In this document: positions 6,996 through 13,663 of the stretch, piece after piece
Position numbering within the stretch: the stretch's first letter is position 1
How the letters are laid out: every line of letters begins with the position of its first letter
Source of the DNA: a virus
Virus record (IMG/VR): IMGVR_UViG_3300020735_000076
Coordinates: 1 to 20,045 of that record
Reading direction: 5' to 3' (one strand)
DNA length: 20,045 nt
Translations under genes and position numbers: made by a program
Notes under the pieces: generated by a model
Databases searched by the model: none
What the model saw: only the letters and a program-made list of their open reading frames with translations
What the model was told of the DNA's origin: nothing

Positions 6996-7612
6996 AATTA
7001 GAAATTGCAACATATCAGGCCACGAAGTATGCAATAATGAATTTTCATTACAGCAAGACTATGCCTCCATGCGGTTGCAGTTTTTCAGTTTTCAATAATA
7101 ACAACGAATGGTGCGGAGTGATCGTTTATTCAAAAGGTGCTACCAACAGGATTGCAATGCCTTATGGTTTGGTCCAAGGTCAGGTTATTGAATTGGTCAG
7201 AGTAGCATTGAACGGAAAACAGGAAAGCACCAGCAAAGCAGTTTCCATCAGCCTGACAATGGTTAAGAAGTTAAATCCTTTGGTAAAACTGATCGTGAGT
7301 TATGCCGATACCGGCCAGAATCACAAAGGCATCATTTATCAGGCAACAAACTGGTATTATACAGGTGTTTCAAAAGGAGACACGCCAAGTTACATCCACA
7401 AGGAAACAGGAAGAAAATACCATAACAGAAACGTTTCTGTAACTGGTTTCAAAGACAACCATTCAAAACGGTGCCCGAAAGTTTCAGACTGCATCGAAGT
7501 AAAAGGAACAGATAAGCACAAATACATTTTTCCATTGGATAAAGCAATGATCCCGGTTTGTAAAAAACTTTCAATGCCTTATCCTAAAATATTACATGCG
7601 GCAATAGCTTAA
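6992..7612 (+). CDS. mom: Mom-like DNA adenine modification protein
   Basis: 206 residues with the layout of the phage Mu Mom family (GNAT-like fold; Mu Mom converts adenine in phage DNA to a methylcarbamoyl form that blocks restriction). Visible motifs: NFHYSKTMPPCGCSFSVF (17-34), CGVIVYSKGA, GQVIELVRVAL, STSKAVSISLTMVKKLNPL, and the most characteristic LIVSYADTGQNHKGIIYQAT-N-W (100-121). The partner gene upstream is ParB-like and overlaps by ATGA. The last five codons (GCG GCA ATA GCT TAA) are also the first 15 nt of a tRNA gene, so tRNA 5' processing would remove the stop codon from the mRNA. The gene sits just before the terminase genes, as fits a product acting on DNA before packaging. 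Modification of this phage's DNA is predicted, not shown. Confidence 0.78.
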   Translation: MKLEIATYQATKYAIMNFHYSKTMPPCGCSFSVFNNNNEWCGVIVYSKGATNRIAMPYGLVQGQVIELVRVALNGKQESTSKAVSISLTMVKKLNPLVKLIVSYADTGQNHKGIIYQATNWYYTGVSKGDTPSYIHKETGRKYHNRNVSVTGFKDNHSKRCPKVSDCIEVKGTDKHKYIFPLDKAMIPVCKKLSMPYPKILHAAIA

Positions 7613-7668
7613 TGGTAGAGTGTCAGTCTTTCCAGACTGAAGATGGCGTTCGAATCGACCTTGCCGCT
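7598..7668 (+). tRNA. tRNA-Gly-like with 8-nt anticodon loop (UUCC)
   Basis: A 71-nt cloverleaf. The acceptor stem GCGGCAA/TTGCCGC is a perfect 7 bp, the D arm GCTTAATGGTAGAGT has G18-G19 equivalents, and the anticodon stem is TCAGT/ACTGA. The T loop TTCGAAT is canonical, but the T stem TGGCG/CGACC has two mismatches. The anticodon loop is CTTTCCAG, 8 nt instead of 7. Relative to usual tRNA-Gly(UCC) loops (CTTCCAA) it looks like one extra T. G1-C72, C2-G71 and discriminator T73 agree with glycine identity. Read with a standard 3-base frame the anticodon could be UCC (Gly) or, less likely because C would stand at position 37, UUC (Glu). CCA is not encoded. The 5' 15 nt overlap the mom-like CDS. 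Confidence 0.82.
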
Positions 7669-7676
7669 CAAATCAT

Positions 7677-7703
7677 ATCTTTATGAAATAAATTCGTAAA
7701 GAT
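7677..7703 (+). promoter_or_regulatory. hairpin/palindrome spanning a start codon
   Basis: ATCTTTATGAA, loop ATAAA, TTCGTAAAGAT: an 11-bp stem with one G-T wobble. It begins 9 nt after the tRNA and takes in the first two bases of the ATG at 7702. It could occlude initiation of the 7702 gene, aid tRNA 3' processing, or be a protein-binding palindrome. Confidence 0.45.
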
Positions 7704-7941
7704 GGACGACAAACAAAAAATTGAAATCATGGCAGCAACAGTAAAGCCGATCATTCAGTTTATCGAAGAAAGGCGAAAATCCAGATTTGATTTACTCAAT
7801 ACATTGAGCAGTCAATCTATTGAAAATTTACCTGAGTCCATCAGGAAAACAAGAGAAGAAGAAGCTTCAAGACTTCGCGCTGTAATGCAAGAGCAGGAAG
7901 ATATCTTAACAACAATAAAAGTGCTCTATCCTAATGGCTAA
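7702..7941 (+). CDS. hypothetical coiled-coil protein, 79 aa
   Basis: Starts MDDKQKIEIMAATVKPIIQF and is helical and highly charged throughout, with a likely coiled coil in RKTREEEASRLRAVMQEQED and a short YPNG end. It overlaps the next gene by 8 nt, so it is coupled to the small-terminase candidate. It could be a packaging accessory, but I do not recognise a family. A hairpin at 7677-7703 covers its start codon. Confidence 0.6.
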   Translation: MDDKQKIEIMAATVKPIIQFIEERRKSRFDLLNTLSSQSIENLPESIRKTREEEASRLRAVMQEQEDILTTIKVLYPNG

Positions 7942-8386
7942 AATTCAAGCCGATAAGATCGAATACATGCGCCGTATCTATCAAATCCAGGGATGGATCA
8001 TTGAGGGACATCAAACTTCATTGATTATTCGTCAGATACTGCAGAACGGATGGACCAACGCGAATTCAGAAAAAAATAAACAACGACATGCAGAACGGAT
8101 GCTCAAAGCTGCCCGTGACTTGTGGACTGAAGTTCCTGAAATGGAATTGGAACAGAAACGAAAAATGAAAATTGCCGAGCTGCAGCAATACAAACGAACA
8201 TTGAAGGAAGCACATAAAGGAACTCCGTCCGGGATCAGAGCATTAGTGGCCGTGGATAAAGAAATCATTATGTTGGAAGGATTGCGCAAACCGATAAAAG
8301 TTGCTCCGACAGATGCCGAAGGCAATACACTGCCAGAACCACCAAAACAAGTAATCATCATCAATGGTAAAGAGATAGAATTCTAA
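7934..8386 (+). CDS. probable terminase small subunit
   Basis: 150 residues. The N-terminal third (EYMRRIYQIQGWIIEGHQTS, then IIRQILQNGWTNANSEKNKQ) has the look of a DNA-binding helix-turn-helix: repeated W-x-x-x-G/N segments separated by a polar turn. A central long helix (MELEQKRKMKIAELQQYKRT) would form the oligomerisation core. The end runs KEIIMLEGLRKPIKVAPTDA and a flexible tail. Size, helical make-up, the LEGL-KP wording and its place two bases before the large terminase support the call. Small terminases recognise the packaging start site on phage DNA and regulate the large subunit. Confidence 0.68.
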   Translation: MAKIQADKIEYMRRIYQIQGWIIEGHQTSLIIRQILQNGWTNANSEKNKQRHAERMLKAARDLWTEVPEMELEQKRKMKIAELQQYKRTLKEAHKGTPSGIRALVAVDKEIIMLEGLRKPIKVAPTDAEGNTLPEPPKQVIIINGKEIEF

Positions 8387-8388
8387 AT

Positions 8389-9837
8389 GTGGCAGAAGCA
8401 AAAGAAATATTATTCCAACCATTTCAAAAGCAGCAGGAATTCTTAGATGCTGCCTTATCCGGAGATTATACATTTATCACATTTGGCGGAGCGATCAGAG
8501 GAGGCAAGACATATGCTTTGCTTGCTCTTTTCATTTTACTCTGCAAAGTGTTTCCCGGATCCCGCTGGGCGATAGTGAGAAAAAACCTTCCTACGATCAA
8601 AAAGAATCTTTATCCATCATGGAATAAAATAAAGCCGACAAACTTCATCAAGTCGCATCCGATGGACCAACATATCTGCACTTTTAAAAATGGTTCACAG
8701 ATAATTTTCTTCCCGGAGAGCTATGACACAGATAAAGACTTGGACCGATGGAAAGGTTTTGAAGTGAACGGTTTTGGATTTGAAGAAATAAACGAATGTC
8801 AGCAGGCCACACTATTCAAAGCTTTTGAACGTGCCGGATCTTATATCATCAAAGGATTAAAAATACAGCCAAAGCCATTGATCGTTGCAACCTGTAACCC
8901 GACATTCGGATGGTTCAAGGATTTGGTTTATACACCATGGAAAAACAAAACATTAAAACCTTCCTGGCATTATATACAATCAAGGATCTATGACAACGTT
9001 CCATTATTGGCAGAACAGCCAGATTATCTTCCACAGCTAAAAGAAAATCTGAATCATTATGAATATGAAGTTTTCGTTGAAGGCAATTGGGATGTGCAGT
9101 TAAAGACCGGCGGAGAGTTCTTACGAAACTTTGAACTGGATCAGCATGTAAAAGCTGTTACCTATGATGAATCAACAACAGTTCATATTTCATTAGATAG
9201 CAACGTTTATCCTTACATCGCAGTTACTTGCTGGCAGTTATTCAGGACCGATACCGGTTGGAAAGTAAAACAGGTTCATGAAATCCCTTGTGAAGATCCT
9301 TACAACACTGCATCATGGGCAGGGAAATCAATTGTGAAATGGTTGAATGATATCGGCTATAATGAAAAGGTATTTCTGTATGGTGACCGGTCCACAAAAA
9401 ACAGGAATAATATCGATGATAATAAACGAAGCTTTTTTCAAATCGTGAATGAAACGATTCTGAATGCAGGATTTAAAACAGTAGACAAGATCCTGTCTTA
9501 TGCTCCATCTGTTTCATCGATTGGAGATTTTGTAAATGCAATATTTGCCGGAGAAGTGAAGGGAATAGATATTGTGATCGGTGAAACCTGTAAAAAATCA
9601 ATCAACGATTATATTGAAACCAAAACAGACAAAGACGGTACCATTTTAAAAATTCGTGTTCCACATCCAACCATTGAAGGAATCACAATGGAAAAGAATG
9701 GCCACTTAACAGATACTTTAAAAGATTTCATGGTGCAGGCATTCTATCAGGAATATCAGATGTACGTCAATCGTCACAAAAAACTTATTCCGGGAGGGAT
9801 ATCACAAATTAGTCGCACCGGGAACATTACCCTATAA
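8389..9837 (+). CDS. terL: phage terminase large subunit
   Basis: 482 residues, the ATP-driven DNA packaging motor and headful/cos nuclease. ATPase half: Walker A GGAIRGGKT (residues 33-41), an RKNLPTIKKNLYPSW segment after it, Walker B GFGFEEI with Glu132/Glu133, and a coupling motif VATCNPT (166-172). Nuclease half (RNase H-like): HISLDSN with Asp270, FLYGDRSTK with Asp333 and HLTDTLKDF with Asp442, the three acidic positions expected to hold metal. The start is GTG at 8389; an ATG at 8387 is out of frame and gives only a short peptide. The gene is followed immediately by a strong hairpin terminator, ending the packaging unit. Confidence 0.93.
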   Translation: MAEAKEILFQPFQKQQEFLDAALSGDYTFITFGGAIRGGKTYALLALFILLCKVFPGSRWAIVRKNLPTIKKNLYPSWNKIKPTNFIKSHPMDQHICTFKNGSQIIFFPESYDTDKDLDRWKGFEVNGFGFEEINECQQATLFKAFERAGSYIIKGLKIQPKPLIVATCNPTFGWFKDLVYTPWKNKTLKPSWHYIQSRIYDNVPLLAEQPDYLPQLKENLNHYEYEVFVEGNWDVQLKTGGEFLRNFELDQHVKAVTYDESTTVHISLDSNVYPYIAVTCWQLFRTDTGWKVKQVHEIPCEDPYNTASWAGKSIVKWLNDIGYNEKVFLYGDRSTKNRNNIDDNKRSFFQIVNETILNAGFKTVDKILSYAPSVSSIGDFVNAIFAGEVKGIDIVIGETCKKSINDYIETKTDKDGTILKIRVPHPTIEGITMEKNGHLTDTLKDFMVQAFYQEYQMYVNRHKKLIPGGISQISRTGNITL

Positions 9838-9865
9838 AAAAGCCTTCCCGCGAAGAAAGGCTTTT
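9838..9865 (+). terminator. rho-independent terminator after terL
   Basis: AAAAGCCTT (9838-9846), a 10-nt loop and AAGGCTTTT (9857-9865) form a 9-bp stem ending in T's, one base after the terL stop. It separates the packaging unit from the head unit, whose own promoter follows. Confidence 0.8.
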
Positions 9866-9906
9866 AAAAATCCAATAGCAACAAGTAAGATAAAAAAACA
9901 AATGAA

Positions 9907-9951
9907 TTCGAAGATAAATAAATATTTCTTACTTTAGCTAAAGAATTTAGC
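9907..9951 (+). promoter_or_regulatory. putative promoter with palindromic operator for the head gene unit
   Basis: TTCG (9907-9910), exactly 19 nt, then TACTTTAG (9930-9937): each box is one mismatch from the Bacteroidota TTTG-N19-TAnnTTTG pattern. Directly after it is the inverted repeat GCTAAA-GAA-TTTAGC (9937-9951), which would overlie the transcription start. The ATG at 9959 is 21 nt past the -7 box, giving a very short leader. Confidence 0.5.
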
Positions 9952-9958
9952 AAAATAT

Positions 9959-10639
9959 ATGACACCAGATCAATTAAAAGTATTGAGTTATGGTAGTTTC
10001 GGCTATCTGTCAGCATATGATCTTTTACAATGGTGCTCACCTCAATTTCTTATCAAACAGTACAACGTCAACAGCAATTGTATTCAATCCGGATGCAGTA
10101 TTGCTGAATCAGAAGTGATCGCAAGTTTAAAAAATAGATACGATCTAAGTGCTGAATTGGCCAAGGTAGGAAACATGCCAGCTGCAGCAATTGCAATAGT
10201 TACATCACAAATAATTACAGCGATAAATATTTTGGTACCGGGAAACAATTTTACTGCAGCACCGGTGATCAGTATCGTTGGTGGCGGTGGAAGTGGTGCA
10301 ACGGCCACAGCTGTATTAAATGGAAATACTGTTGGATCCATTGTAGTAAATACCGGAGGAACATTGTACACTTCTGTTCCACAAATAAACTTCACTGGTG
10401 GACAGAGTGCAGATACACGAAGCAATCTTTTAGTTAAAATAATTTCTTTATTGGCGATCAGGAACATCCTTGGCAACATGGAAAATATTTCTGATCAGAT
10501 GACAGCGATGTTTAAATGGGCGGACCAAACATTGAGAGATCTTCGTAATGGCCAACAAAACTTACCATTACCAGGCGTGAATATTTGTGTTTCTTCTGAA
10601 TCATTTTTAGTTGAACAATCTTTCAAAACATTGGGATAA
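9959..10639 (+). CDS. gp36/DUF1320-like head-completion protein with beta-rich insert
   Basis: 226 residues. The first ~72 (YDLLQWCSPQFLIKQYN, then AESEVIASLKNRYDLSAELA) and the last ~72 (RSNLLVKIISLLAIRNILGN, MFKWADQTLRDLRNGQQNLP) together resemble the Mu gp36/DUF1320 family, helical head-tail connector proteins. Between them, residues ~75-150 form a glycine/threonine/valine-rich stretch (VPGNNFTAAPVISIVGGGGS, GATATAVLNGNTVGSIVVNT, GGTLYTSVPQINFTGG) of the type repeated in phage surface and tail proteins (G-x-x-Y-T-x-x-P-x-I-x-F-x-G-G). So a beta domain appears inserted in a helical connector, where it could be displayed on the virion. It is the first gene after the terL terminator and has its own promoter/operator; the next gene starts in a TAATG overlap. 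Confidence 0.72.
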   Translation: MTPDQLKVLSYGSFGYLSAYDLLQWCSPQFLIKQYNVNSNCIQSGCSIAESEVIASLKNRYDLSAELAKVGNMPAAAIAIVTSQIITAINILVPGNNFTAAPVISIVGGGGSGATATAVLNGNTVGSIVVNTGGTLYTSVPQINFTGGQSADTRSNLLVKIISLLAIRNILGNMENISDQMTAMFKWADQTLRDLRNGQQNLPLPGVNICVSSESFLVEQSFKTLG

Positions 10640-10953
10640 TGAATAAAGCTGTTCAAAAACAACTTCGTGCAATTGCAGACAGATTACCTATTTGGTTTGT
10701 TGAAAGCCATGAAAATCATTTGATGACTGGCCAAGAAGTTTTGGATGAAACAGAGTATAAAGAAATTGAAGGAAAACCAATCGATGTTACAAAAGAATAC
10801 ATCATTGCAATGCCGGTTCAGGTTGCTTATAATCATTATCGCTATTTAAAAAAATTATACGCTGATGGAGGAATGAATGCTGTAAATAAATATGCATCAG
10901 AAGTGATGATTGAAGGAACACAGGAATCTATTCAAGAAAGCGTATTACAATAA
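10639..10953 (+). CDS. hypothetical protein, 104 aa
   Basis: Starts MNKAVQKQLRAIADRLPIWF, translationally coupled to the gp36-like gene by TAATG. Helical, with DRLPIWFVESHENHLMTGQE, a central PVQVAYNHYRYLKKLYADGG segment and an acidic Gln/Glu/Ser C-terminus. It lies between the connector-like protein and the portal and is probably a minor structural or assembly protein. The N-x-x-x-x-Y-R-x-L-K-x-x-Y-x-x-G-G-x-x-A-V pattern recurs in such phages to my eye, but no function is known to me. Confidence 0.6.
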   Translation: MNKAVQKQLRAIADRLPIWFVESHENHLMTGQEVLDETEYKEIEGKPIDVTKEYIIAMPVQVAYNHYRYLKKLYADGGMNAVNKYASEVMIEGTQESIQESVLQ

Positions 10954-10961
10954 TCACAACC

Positions 10962-12431
10962 ATGAGCAGAAGAGAACGCAGATTAAATGATCCTGCAATA
11001 CAAGCAAAAAGAGAACAGCACCAACTTGCCGGTGGTGGTCCTTTGTCAATCCCGGGAATAGGAAATAATGGAAAAGGTAATGGCGGCGGATGGGGCAATG
11101 GTAATAAAAAATCAAAACCTGCAACCGGTACCCAACCAGCAGTGAATCCTTTCATGATTCCAAAAGGTGCAGGCTTGAATGTTATCTCTCAAACATTTCC
11201 TTCTAATTATTTTGTTGAATGGAATTTAAGCACCTGGCGATATGCTTGTGATCAGGCTATCAAACAGGGATATACAATGTCTTATGCAACACTCGTTTCA
11301 TGGGTGTTTGAATCTTCACCGTTTATACAATCTTTATTCCGGGCAATAGAATCTCCGATCGGAAAAATACCATATTTGTTTGTTGATGAAAAAGGAAATG
11401 AGTTAATGGATTGGACCGAAGAATTATGTAATAAAAGCTGGCACAAAGATTTAAGAAAACAAATTGCACTTGCTCATTTCTGGGGATTTTTGGGATTGAA
11501 CTTTGATCCGATTAATGGCAAGGTTTATAAATATCCGATGCAGGACATTGATCCTATCAATCGTTTGTTGAAACAAAACACTTATTCATTTTATGATGGT
11601 GTGAATTTCAGTGAGCATGATAATTTATTGTTTGTTCAGCCATCAACAGCATATGAAGCATTCCTCGGATGGATGCAACCGATATCAAGAATGTTCATCC
11701 AAATGAATCTGAATGATAATAGCTGGATCGCTGCAGGTAGAAGATTAGCGTTTCCATTAATGACTGTTGGATATCCTCAAAACAGCAATGAAAAAGATGC
11801 TGCAGGGAATGATTATAATCCTTTCAAAATTCAGGCAGAAAATGTAGTGGCCACAGCTGATCCGACAAAAGGATTGGTTTATCCTTATACATTGGATCCT
11901 CAGGGAAATATTCAGAAGTCTTTAGAGATTGAATTTGAAAAGACCGGCACTGCAGCAAAAGCACATTCCATTTATCTTGATTTCAATGAAGATAAAAAGA
12001 ATGAGATCCGGGAAATGATCCTGGGCGGAACACTTACAAGCTCCACAGCAAAATCAGGAAGCAGAGCGCTTGGCGATGTGCATGCCGATAAGCTTGAAAC
12101 CATCATTGAAGATATTGCGGAGTTCGTAGAAAATTATTTGAATGACGAGTATCTCAAAAAGATAAAGAAGTTTTATAAAAATCTTCCTGAAGGCGGAAAG
12201 TTTGTTGCTAATAAGGCAAAGCAAATGAGCATGGAAGATATCAAACAACTCTCTGATGTTCTTACTGCCAATGGTAAACGATTGACTGATGAATTCTTTG
12301 AAGCAAATGGATTAGTAAAAGAATTTTTCGAAGATGCTCCAACACCAGCTGCAGGTAAACCAATCGATGACGGTGATTTCGCTGCAGTATTGCCGGAAAG
12401 ATCTTTATTCGGTTCAAAAAAAAAATTCTAA
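10962..12431 (+). CDS. portal protein (DUF935/Mu gp29-like)
   Basis: 489 residues. A Gly/Asn-rich, disordered N-terminus (~1-65) is followed by a portal core: WNLSTWRYACDQAIKQGYTM, SWVFESSPFIQSLFRAIESP, a wing/stem region with AHFWGFLGLNFDPINGKVYK, and WMQPISRMFIQMNLNDNSWI. Downstream, SIYLDFNEDKKNEIREMILG, SRALGDVHADKLETIIEDIA and VENYLNDEYLKKIKKFYKNL follow the DUF935 order of G-S-R-A-L-x-x-V-H near a long stem helix. The portal forms the dodecameric ring through which DNA enters and leaves the capsid. The ATG at 10962 is 8 nt after the previous stop. The gene ends GSKKKF at a run of ten A's; slipping there would join it to the MuF gene. Confidence 0.82.
   Translation: MSRRERRLNDPAIQAKREQHQLAGGGPLSIPGIGNNGKGNGGGWGNGNKKSKPATGTQPAVNPFMIPKGAGLNVISQTFPSNYFVEWNLSTWRYACDQAIKQGYTMSYATLVSWVFESSPFIQSLFRAIESPIGKIPYLFVDEKGNELMDWTEELCNKSWHKDLRKQIALAHFWGFLGLNFDPINGKVYKYPMQDIDPINRLLKQNTYSFYDGVNFSEHDNLLFVQPSTAYEAFLGWMQPISRMFIQMNLNDNSWIAAGRRLAFPLMTVGYPQNSNEKDAAGNDYNPFKIQAENVVATADPTKGLVYPYTLDPQGNIQKSLEIEFEKTGTAAKAHSIYLDFNEDKKNEIREMILGGTLTSSTAKSGSRALGDVHADKLETIIEDIAEFVENYLNDEYLKKIKKFYKNLPEGGKFVANKAKQMSMEDIKQLSDVLTANGKRLTDEFFEANGLVKEFFEDAPTPAAGKPIDDGDFAAVLPERSLFGSKKKF
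12416..12425 (+). other. A10 slippery run at portal/minor-head junction
   Basis: Ten consecutive A's (TTC-A10-TTC) span codons Ser-Lys-Lys-Lys of the portal, six bases before its TAA. The -1 frame over the run is open through to the minor head protein stop at 13660, and that frame offers no ATG, GTG or TTG before GTG 12677. Ribosomal or polymerase slippage on A-runs is well known; here it is inferred from the layout. Confidence 0.5.
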
Positions 12432-13660
12432 TCGGTAGAGAATATGCCTTTCTGAAAGGTGAAAAGAAAACCAAAAAGAAAAAACTGATCGAGGATGATC
12501 TGTCCGAAGATGAAAGAAAATACATCTATCAAAATCCAAAAGGAAAAGTAATCTTCACACCCGTTTATAAACAATATAATAAATATTTCTTCAAGGATAT
12601 TGTTGACAATACAAAAATCAAAACTTCATTCGAAGCTTTCCGGGACACATCTATTTTTGAGCGCTATATTTTAAACGTGTTTCAATTCAGTGCGGCAAAG
12701 TCAGCTGCAGAAGCCAAGACACTTCAATCATTGGTATATGATGAAGATAAAAAAATAAAATCACCTTCGAAGTTTAATAAAGAAGCAAAAGAAGTAACTG
12801 ATATTTTTCAGGAAACCTGGTTAAGAGTTGAAAGAGATATCTGTGTACGATCCAGCGTGCAAGGTGAACGATTCAGAAGTATGATGGAAGATTCTGATCT
12901 TTATCCATATTGGATTTATAAAGGTGTGATGGATGATCGTGAACGTGAAGAGCATGTAGAATTGGAAGGACAGATTTTTAAAATAGGAGATCCTGCAGGT
13001 GATGCATGCTTTCCTCCGGATGATTGGAACTGCAGATGCAGCGGTGATGAACTCGATGATGATGAACTCGCCAATAGAAAAGTAAACACGAATTCAGAAG
13101 CAAAACAATTGCTCGATGAACATGTTGATGAACAGTTCCGTTATAATCCTGCAGAGCAAGGAATGTTCCCGAATGATAAGCATAGTTATTTTGAAGTGTT
13201 GGGAAATGCGAATAAAGCAAATGCAGAATTATTTGATGAAGGTGATATCGAAAGCGATGAATCCTTAACAGGCCTTGGAGCGATCATAAAAGCGGCAACC
13301 GGTTTGCATTATTTTATTGAGACAGTGAATGAATGGAAAGAGAAATATGAAACCAATAAATCAGGTGATGTTATTTTCCAGAACAAACAAACTTTAACGA
13401 ATATTCGATTTACGGCCAACTCACTTCATGAGGTGCAAAAGCATAGCAGAGGCTTTGAAAATATTCCTAAAACTGTTCAACGTCCTGACGAGATCTGGAT
13501 GAGCTGGAAGGATGCAGAAAATCAAAAAGTAGTTTTGAGAAATTATATTAAATTTGGAAAGACTTGTTACATCGTACAAACGCAGGATGGAGTTATTGTT
13601 GATGCGTTCGCCATTAGTAAGAAAGCCGCAAATAAATATCGCAAAGGAGTAATTAGTTAG
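12425..13660 (+). CDS. MuF-like minor head protein with PBECR-type nuclease C-terminus; atypical start
   Basis: Frame open from the A10 run to 13660, ~411 residues; the start is uncertain. A GTG at 12677 is the first conventional start, but it would remove ~84 codons that look coding (EYAFLKGEKK, then YKQYNKYFFKDIVDNTKIKT, the usual MuF approach to VFQFSAAKSAAEA). Expression may therefore come from -1 slippage out of the portal or from a rare start codon near 12425. The MuF core has FQETWLRVERDICVRSSVQG, MDDREREEHVELEGQIF (170-186, His177) and CFPPDDWNCRC (195-205), as in Mu gpF. Residues ~285-411 (NIRFTANSLHEVQKHSRGF, VQRPDEIWMSWKD, YIVQTQDGVIVDAFAIS) match the small phage Barnase/EndoU/RelE-like (PBECR) nuclease folds often attached to MuF. 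It may be a toxin/effector carried in the head. The next gene starts 3 nt after its stop. Confidence 0.78.
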   Translation: MLIGREYAFLKGEKKTKKKKLIEDDLSEDERKYIYQNPKGKVIFTPVYKQYNKYFFKDIVDNTKIKTSFEAFRDTSIFERYILNVFQFSAAKSAAEAKTLQSLVYDEDKKIKSPSKFNKEAKEVTDIFQETWLRVERDICVRSSVQGERFRSMMEDSDLYPYWIYKGVMDDREREEHVELEGQIFKIGDPAGDACFPPDDWNCRCSGDELDDDELANRKVNTNSEAKQLLDEHVDEQFRYNPAEQGMFPNDKHSYFEVLGNANKANAELFDEGDIESDESLTGLGAIIKAATGLHYFIETVNEWKEKYETNKSGDVIFQNKQTLTNIRFTANSLHEVQKHSRGFENIPKTVQRPDEIWMSWKDAENQKVVLRNYIKFGKTCYIVQTQDGVIVDAFAISKKAANKYRKGVIS

Positions 13661-13663
13661 ATC

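Noticed and set aside
7598-7668. tRNA as a suppressor of the TGA at 4098
   Set aside because: The loop bases (UUCC) cannot pair with UGA.
8032-8364. 110-codon - strand frame opposite the small terminase
   Set aside because: No recognisable domain; + strand gene fits operon spacing and size of a small terminase.
10084-10479. 131-codon - strand frame opposite the gp36-like gene
   Set aside because: Proline/valine/threonine-rich shadow of the Gly/Ala/Thr-rich insert; the + strand frame has clear family motifs, coupling to neighbours and a promoter.
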